Positions 50,101 through 56,100 of a DNA stretch of 64,000 nt are shown here, piece by piece. This DNA comes from Ampelocalamus luodianensis (lineage: Eukaryota; Streptophyta; Magnoliopsida; Poales; Poaceae), in NCBI GenBank assembly GCA_036346255.1, contig CM070617.1:599501-663500 (forward strand). The letters run 5' to 3'. Below the pieces are notes generated by a model that worked only from the letters and a program-made list of their open reading frames with translations, did not search any database and was not told the origin of the DNA. Numbering within the stretch: the stretch's first letter is position 1; each line of letters begins with the position of its first letter. Position numbers and translations under genes: made by a program.

Positions 50101-53100
50101 ATACTGATTACCGTGTCAGGTTGTATCTGGCTAGGAAAATTGTTGTGCTATTCCAAATATGGGATGGGCATAATGAATTGTTTCATGATGTTTGGTAAGT
50201 GTACGATGGCTGTGATCAAATGATGATGAGTTAAATTTCTTTGGATAAACCAGCTAGTTTACCCCCTACTTTCCTGTACAGACTGGTTTGCTTGTGTTTC
50301 TATTCCCTGGCTTATAAGTGTACATGAATCATGAATTCATGGTTGTCATTTAGATTGACTACCAATAAGTGTGAGAGTTGACTTACCAATTACCAATGTT
50401 CTGTTAATATCAGCTCAAATATTGGTGCCAAGATGGTGCAGTTCTCCAATGATATTCCAGTTAAAGCTAGAGAAGTCTTAGCTGTTGGTCCACAGTCTGT
50501 TCCTGTTATTGAAACTGCCCTCATTACACTAGCTCATTTGTCTGCACATAGCGAAGATGTTGAAGTTGAGGTATGTTCTCGTTCTTACCAACTGTTATTT
50601 TGAAACAAGACTATGTACTTATGTTCTATCCGGTCTAATTGATTGTTACAGGGTATCTTTGTGGCTTGTTGATGTGTATCTTTGTTTTATGGGAATTTTG
50701 CTTAACCTTTACATACCTTGCCAAGTGAACCCTACAAAATATTGATAAAAGTTAGGTGTAAATAATGTTATTTCACTTTTTTTATTGATACTCTCTAGGT
50801 GCGGTTTGTGAAAAACCTACACGGTTGCATACATTTGCTACCCTCCATTTCCTCTCTGTGCTGCTGTTGTTTAGTGCTTCCTAAATCCGTCTAGCCCCTG
50901 AACCCACTTATCATGCGGCATGCTGCTGCCGCTCCACCTTCCTCCCTGTGCATGATTGCTAGCACCGTTGAATCTACTTTTAACTTGTACAGCATCTGGT
51001 CTGTGGATTGCTAAGCTTTACCTCCAAGTGTTTCTGGTAGAACATCTGTCATCTCAATTTGCTACACTACTGTCTCACTGACATTGGATTATTTACTGTA
51101 TCTGATTTGAACTTAAGTTATTCAACATAATTATGTCCTTTCACTTCTGATGTTGCAGTGTGCATTCATGATTTCTGCCGTTGCTGCTATAGAGCCTTCT
51201 CAGCGGTACTTTCACAACAAATGAACTATTTATGTTGGCTTGTGGAAATGTTACATTGCTTACTCGTTATTTTCATGCTACTTCCTTTTCAGAGAATTAG
51301 CTTATGCTTTATTTGATTCTATCTCAAGGAGGCTCAGTTATACTTCACGAAGTAAGGTGAGTGGACATTCTCAGTGTACTATTTCTGTAGGTTGCTTCTC
51401 AGAGTATGGTGAATATGTCAATTGAATCTGAGATAACTAATTTATTCAGTTTATTGTAAAAGAGAATGACTTGGTTGTGACAAATTAAAATTTTCATACC
51501 ATGATTTTCTCTTGTTTATGCAGTATTTGGACCAACTTATGGGTCCAATTCTTTTCCGGTGGGTTGCATGTGAGGTGAGCCTAGTTTCGCTTGTTGAGGT
51601 AATCTTCTGTTCTACTGCTTTTTATATTTTAATGATTGATTCTCAATATGATTCCAATGTCTCCATAGCATCTCAATATGATTTCAATCATAGTTACTAG
51701 AAACGCGGTTCGTCCAAGTCGCGGTACGGGATTCGGGTTCGTAGTTCGCCATTTTTTCTTCCAATTTTCACTGCGAACACGAACCCTGTACCCTAAACCG
51801 GTTCGGGTTCGATGAATCCGGTTCGCGATTCGCGGGGTTTTATAGCGAATCTGATAACTATGATTTCAATGTCCCCATAGAGTGCCACAAAATGATGCCA
51901 TTGACTGGTTAAGCAAACTTTATTCATGTCTTCCTTTTGAATATGTGATCATAAATCGCTCTAACCTTTCATGCTGCATGCTAGATTTCATGTGACAAAA
52001 ATGGAAATGGCTAGGTTCAATATGGTATATTCTGTATTGACCAAGGATGCATATCCCGGAACTGGTGGAAAAACCGGGAAAAAATTGGGTGAAATTTGAA
52101 TTGAGGATGTTTTGAAACCGGTTACCGCCCAAAACCGGAAAAACCGGTTAAAAAAACCGGAACCAAAACCCAAAAAACAGAGAAAACCGGTTATGGGTAA
52201 TTAGCAATTGGAATAATGCAAATATTAATTAGAAAGTGTTTAATGAAGTAACAATCCTAATACATAAGGCCTAAAAAGGCCTATTTAGCTCATACAACAA
52301 TAGGTAATCTATATGAAGTGCAATAATTCAAGCATATTTATTAGAGGAATAATGCAAATATTAATTAGAAGATGTTGGGACTTGGGACTTGCTCATACAA
52401 TAATTCAAGCATGTTTAGTTCATACAATAGGTAATCTAGCACAAAAAAGGCCTAAACCAACTTAGGAAGTGTATTATGTAGTCATAAATTCAAATTTAAA
52501 TTTCCGGTAACCGGCGGTTACCGGCCGGTTACAACAACAACAACAAAGTCTTTGGTTCCAAACAAGTTGGGGGTAGGCTAGGAATGAAACCTTCTCAAGG
52601 TCAAAGAGACGAGTGCCTTGCAAATAAAATAAAATAATAATGATAAAAAACCTACAAGGCTAAAATCCTAAGCCGTACATCCTGCCATCTGAGCCGAGAG
52701 ATTAAAACACTGCCCCTAAACCTTCTTATGGTTCTGGTACGTAGATCACTAACTTTCATGCACTCCTATCCAAAGCTAATTCTTTAGCTACATTCTAATC
52801 ACTCAAATCTCTTTTAATTGTTTCCTCCTATGTTAGTCTTGATCGACCTCTGCCTCTTCTTACATTTTCAGTACGTCTTAAAATTCCACTACGTACCGGT
52901 GCCTCAAAAGGTCTCCGTTGGAGATGTCAAAACCATCAATTTTTATACTGAATTTCTGATCGACATTTTGAAATTTTGGCAAAAGATAATCACTTTTCTT
53001 GAATGGTCAGTCTGATACTGGTTCATCCTAGCTTGTACATAGCCAGGGTTCACAATTCTAGCGGATTCCAGCCGGAATTAGGCATTCCGGCATGCGGACG

Positions 53101-56100
53101 GAAGTTACCGTACTTCCGGAAACCCATGGAAATCTGTTATTTTGCAGGAAACGGTTTTGTGAACCCTGAATACAGTACAGTTGTTAAGATTTGTCGTGAA
53201 AAACCAGTCTTTAATTTTTATTTAATTATCTTGAGAGTAGATATAGAAAATATCATGATTTATATGGTCAAACTACGTGATTCCATAAGAATATGTTCAA
53301 TGTTCTAAGAAGCGGCCTAGGCGGCGCCTATGCGCTAGGTGCACCTGGCCGTCACAATTTGGTGATAGTCGGCCCGCTGGGGGCCGGAGCGCCTAGGCTT
53401 GTCCTAGGTGGGTCTAAGCTGCTGTCTCTACTTGATCTCATTCCCACTTGTGTAGCATAAGTAAAACTTCATCCATGTGTTTCCTATCTTTCATTGATAC
53501 ATCATACATGAAGTTTCATCACTAGTACTAGCACAAATCCAACATTCCCACAATACCATATGCATCCATGTGTTTCATTGATGCATGGATTTGCCATCTG
53601 ACACTTTTTGCTAGGTGCAGCCTAGGCGCCATGTTGCTGCCTGCCTAGCGCCTAGCGCTTTCTAGAACACTGAATATGTTACTTACCTACGAAAGTCTCA
53701 TCCATGGTCACAGGGATTGCGGGTCAATGCCGCGTTCCACGTACCGGATTCATTGATCTGCGACCCCGTTCCTTGACCCGGGTACACCATTCCATCTAAT
53801 TTAGAAGGAAAAGTGGCATTTCTCCACCCGGGTACACCATTCCTATGTAATTTAGAAGGAAAAGTGGTGTTCCTTGATCCGGTCGACCCACGTTCCTAGT
53901 GACTATGGTCTCATCTGCACCCAGTTTTCCTGATTGCACTTATTTTCTATGTGGTCTGTTGGTGCTTTGTTTCCTTTGATTAAAAAAAATATTTTTCAAT
54001 TTTTTTTTGAGAGAAACAAGTTATCTATAATTAACCCCACGCTTTCGTGCATAAGCTGGTAAAATTTTCAGCTGTTACCATATTAATGAATTACTCATTT
54101 ATGTTTTACTGCATCTTATTTCTCATGCAATTTTTACAGGTGCAAGAGATATTTGGTTTTAAATCGACATCTTATTTCTCATGCAATTTTTACAGGTGCA
54201 AGAGATGTTTGGTTTTAAATCGACTGAGCCAAAGAACTTTGTTGAACATTGCTGCCCATGGCTTCTTTCTTTCCTTATTCTTAAGGGTGATACTGCTGAT
54301 CTTAATTGGATATCGAAGGTGAATGTTCACTGTTATTCTAAAAAATTAGTAACCTTAATGTTGGTGCTTACTTATTTTTCTGTTTGTTGCTGTGGTGTTT
54401 TCTCTCATCATTCTACATGTAAGAAACATATACACAACAAGATTTACAAATAAGAATTTAATAAAAAATTCGCGTGGAAAATTCTGGACTTGAAAACCCT
54501 GTTTTTGACTTAAAACTGCCAACTGATCAAGGACTGGGATTTCTATTTGGAACCCTGGCTTAAATGGTTCTTCTATGTAATACCCTGACGTGGTGGCCCA
54601 TGCGGCCCGAGTATAGTAGTGTGGTGGGATTAGTCCCACATTGCTTGTTTAAAGTGAGTTGTAGTAACATATATTGCTTGTTGGGTCTAAACGTAGCACA
54701 TTCGGGTTAATTCTTTTACACGAAGTGAAGACGAACGTGTAAGTGGGGTGCTATGTATGCGCGGGCCCGCCCCATGGTGGGCCGAGCATTGAGCAGATTA
54801 TTGGGCTAGGGTGTTACACTTTGACTGCTTAGTTTGATTGGATGGACCTTGAAGCAAGGCGCATATGCATTTTTGTTTTTTTATAATGAACCTTACTATT
54901 TATCCAAGGTTCCTCTAGGCGCTAGTTGGGCGGGCGGGCGCCGCCTAGGCGCCACCTGGGCGCTGCCTAGGCGGCCGACTCAGGCGAGCTCTTGGGGTGC
55001 AGAGTAGGAGGCGAGGGGGGAGCGCGACACGGAGGCGGGCGCGGAGCCAGGCGAGGGGGGAGGCCGACTCAGGCGGAGACGAGGGGGGAGCGATGGGGAA
55101 GGAGGCGAGCGGAAAGAGGAGGCGGTGGTAAGCGGGAGAAGGAGGAGGCGAGGAGGAAGGAGGTGGTCGCGTGACGTGTCATCTTGGGCTCTCGGCTGTC
55201 TGATCTCGCGTAATCTGAGCCATTCGATCGAGACCCCACCCCTCCATATTGCGACACGTGTCCCCCAAACCCTACAAGACCACCTCCTCCCAGTCCCAAC
55301 CCTTCCCACGCACGCCGCCGCCTCCTTCCCCTCGAGCACCCCTCGCTCCCTCCGCGCCTCGCTCCCTCTTGCCTCTGCCTGAGTCGGCCTCCCTCTCTCG
55401 TCTCCCTGTCGCGCTCCCTCTGCGCCTCGCTCCCTTCGAGCCTCGCTTCCACCACCGGCGGCGGACGTTGAATCGAGCGACGGAGAGGCCAAATCGAGAG
55501 GCGGGAAGGTCGATTCGGCGTCGGCGGAAGGTCGATCCGGCGTCGGTGAGTCGGACCACCTCCTCCTCTCTTTCTGTTCCATCCCGCCTCCCCCGCCTCA
55601 TCCCGCCTCGCACCACCTTGCGCCGCCCCGGAGCTCCCAGCCGTTGCCTCGCCTTGCCCGCCTCGGCCCACCTTGGTCCGCCTTGGACTGGTGTTGACCG
55701 CCTCGCGGCGAGCGCCTAGGGGTCCGATTGAGGCCGAGGCGCCGCGGTTGCCCTGCGCCCAGCGCCTAGGCGGCCGAGGCAGCCGCCTAGGGGATCACTG
55801 TATTTATCTTAGGGTTAGTATCTCGTGCAAAGCACCTTTATATTGCAAAGTTGTGCAAACTGCAAGGTACCATAAAAGATTGGAGTTTTTAAAGTATTTA
55901 ATATATTATATGACCGAATTTCATGCTCTTGCTCTTTCTAGAATATGCGATACAAACAAAAGGCTAGTTCAGAAAAATTCTTGTCTCGATAATTTATCTC
56001 ATTTTCCTCTGACTTTGTTTATATTTCTTCAATTTTTCCTCTGATTTTTATTAATTTCTTCATTCTAGAAAGAGGTAGAGCATTTAATTTGGTCATGCTG

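Noticed and set aside
54140..54195. First duplicated acceptor as the true exon 30 start
   Set aside because: It shifts the ATM frame and ends in a stop near 54320, whereas the second acceptor keeps the frame into exon 31.
54576..54818. Cassandra-type TRIM with 5S RNA in the LTR
   Set aside because: The ends resemble such LTRs, but no 5S promoter boxes could be matched in the interior.
54980..55719. 200-codon frames on both strands
   Set aside because: They fall within the hAT element 54905-55800, are simple Arg/Ser/Pro sequence and lack a transposase motif.
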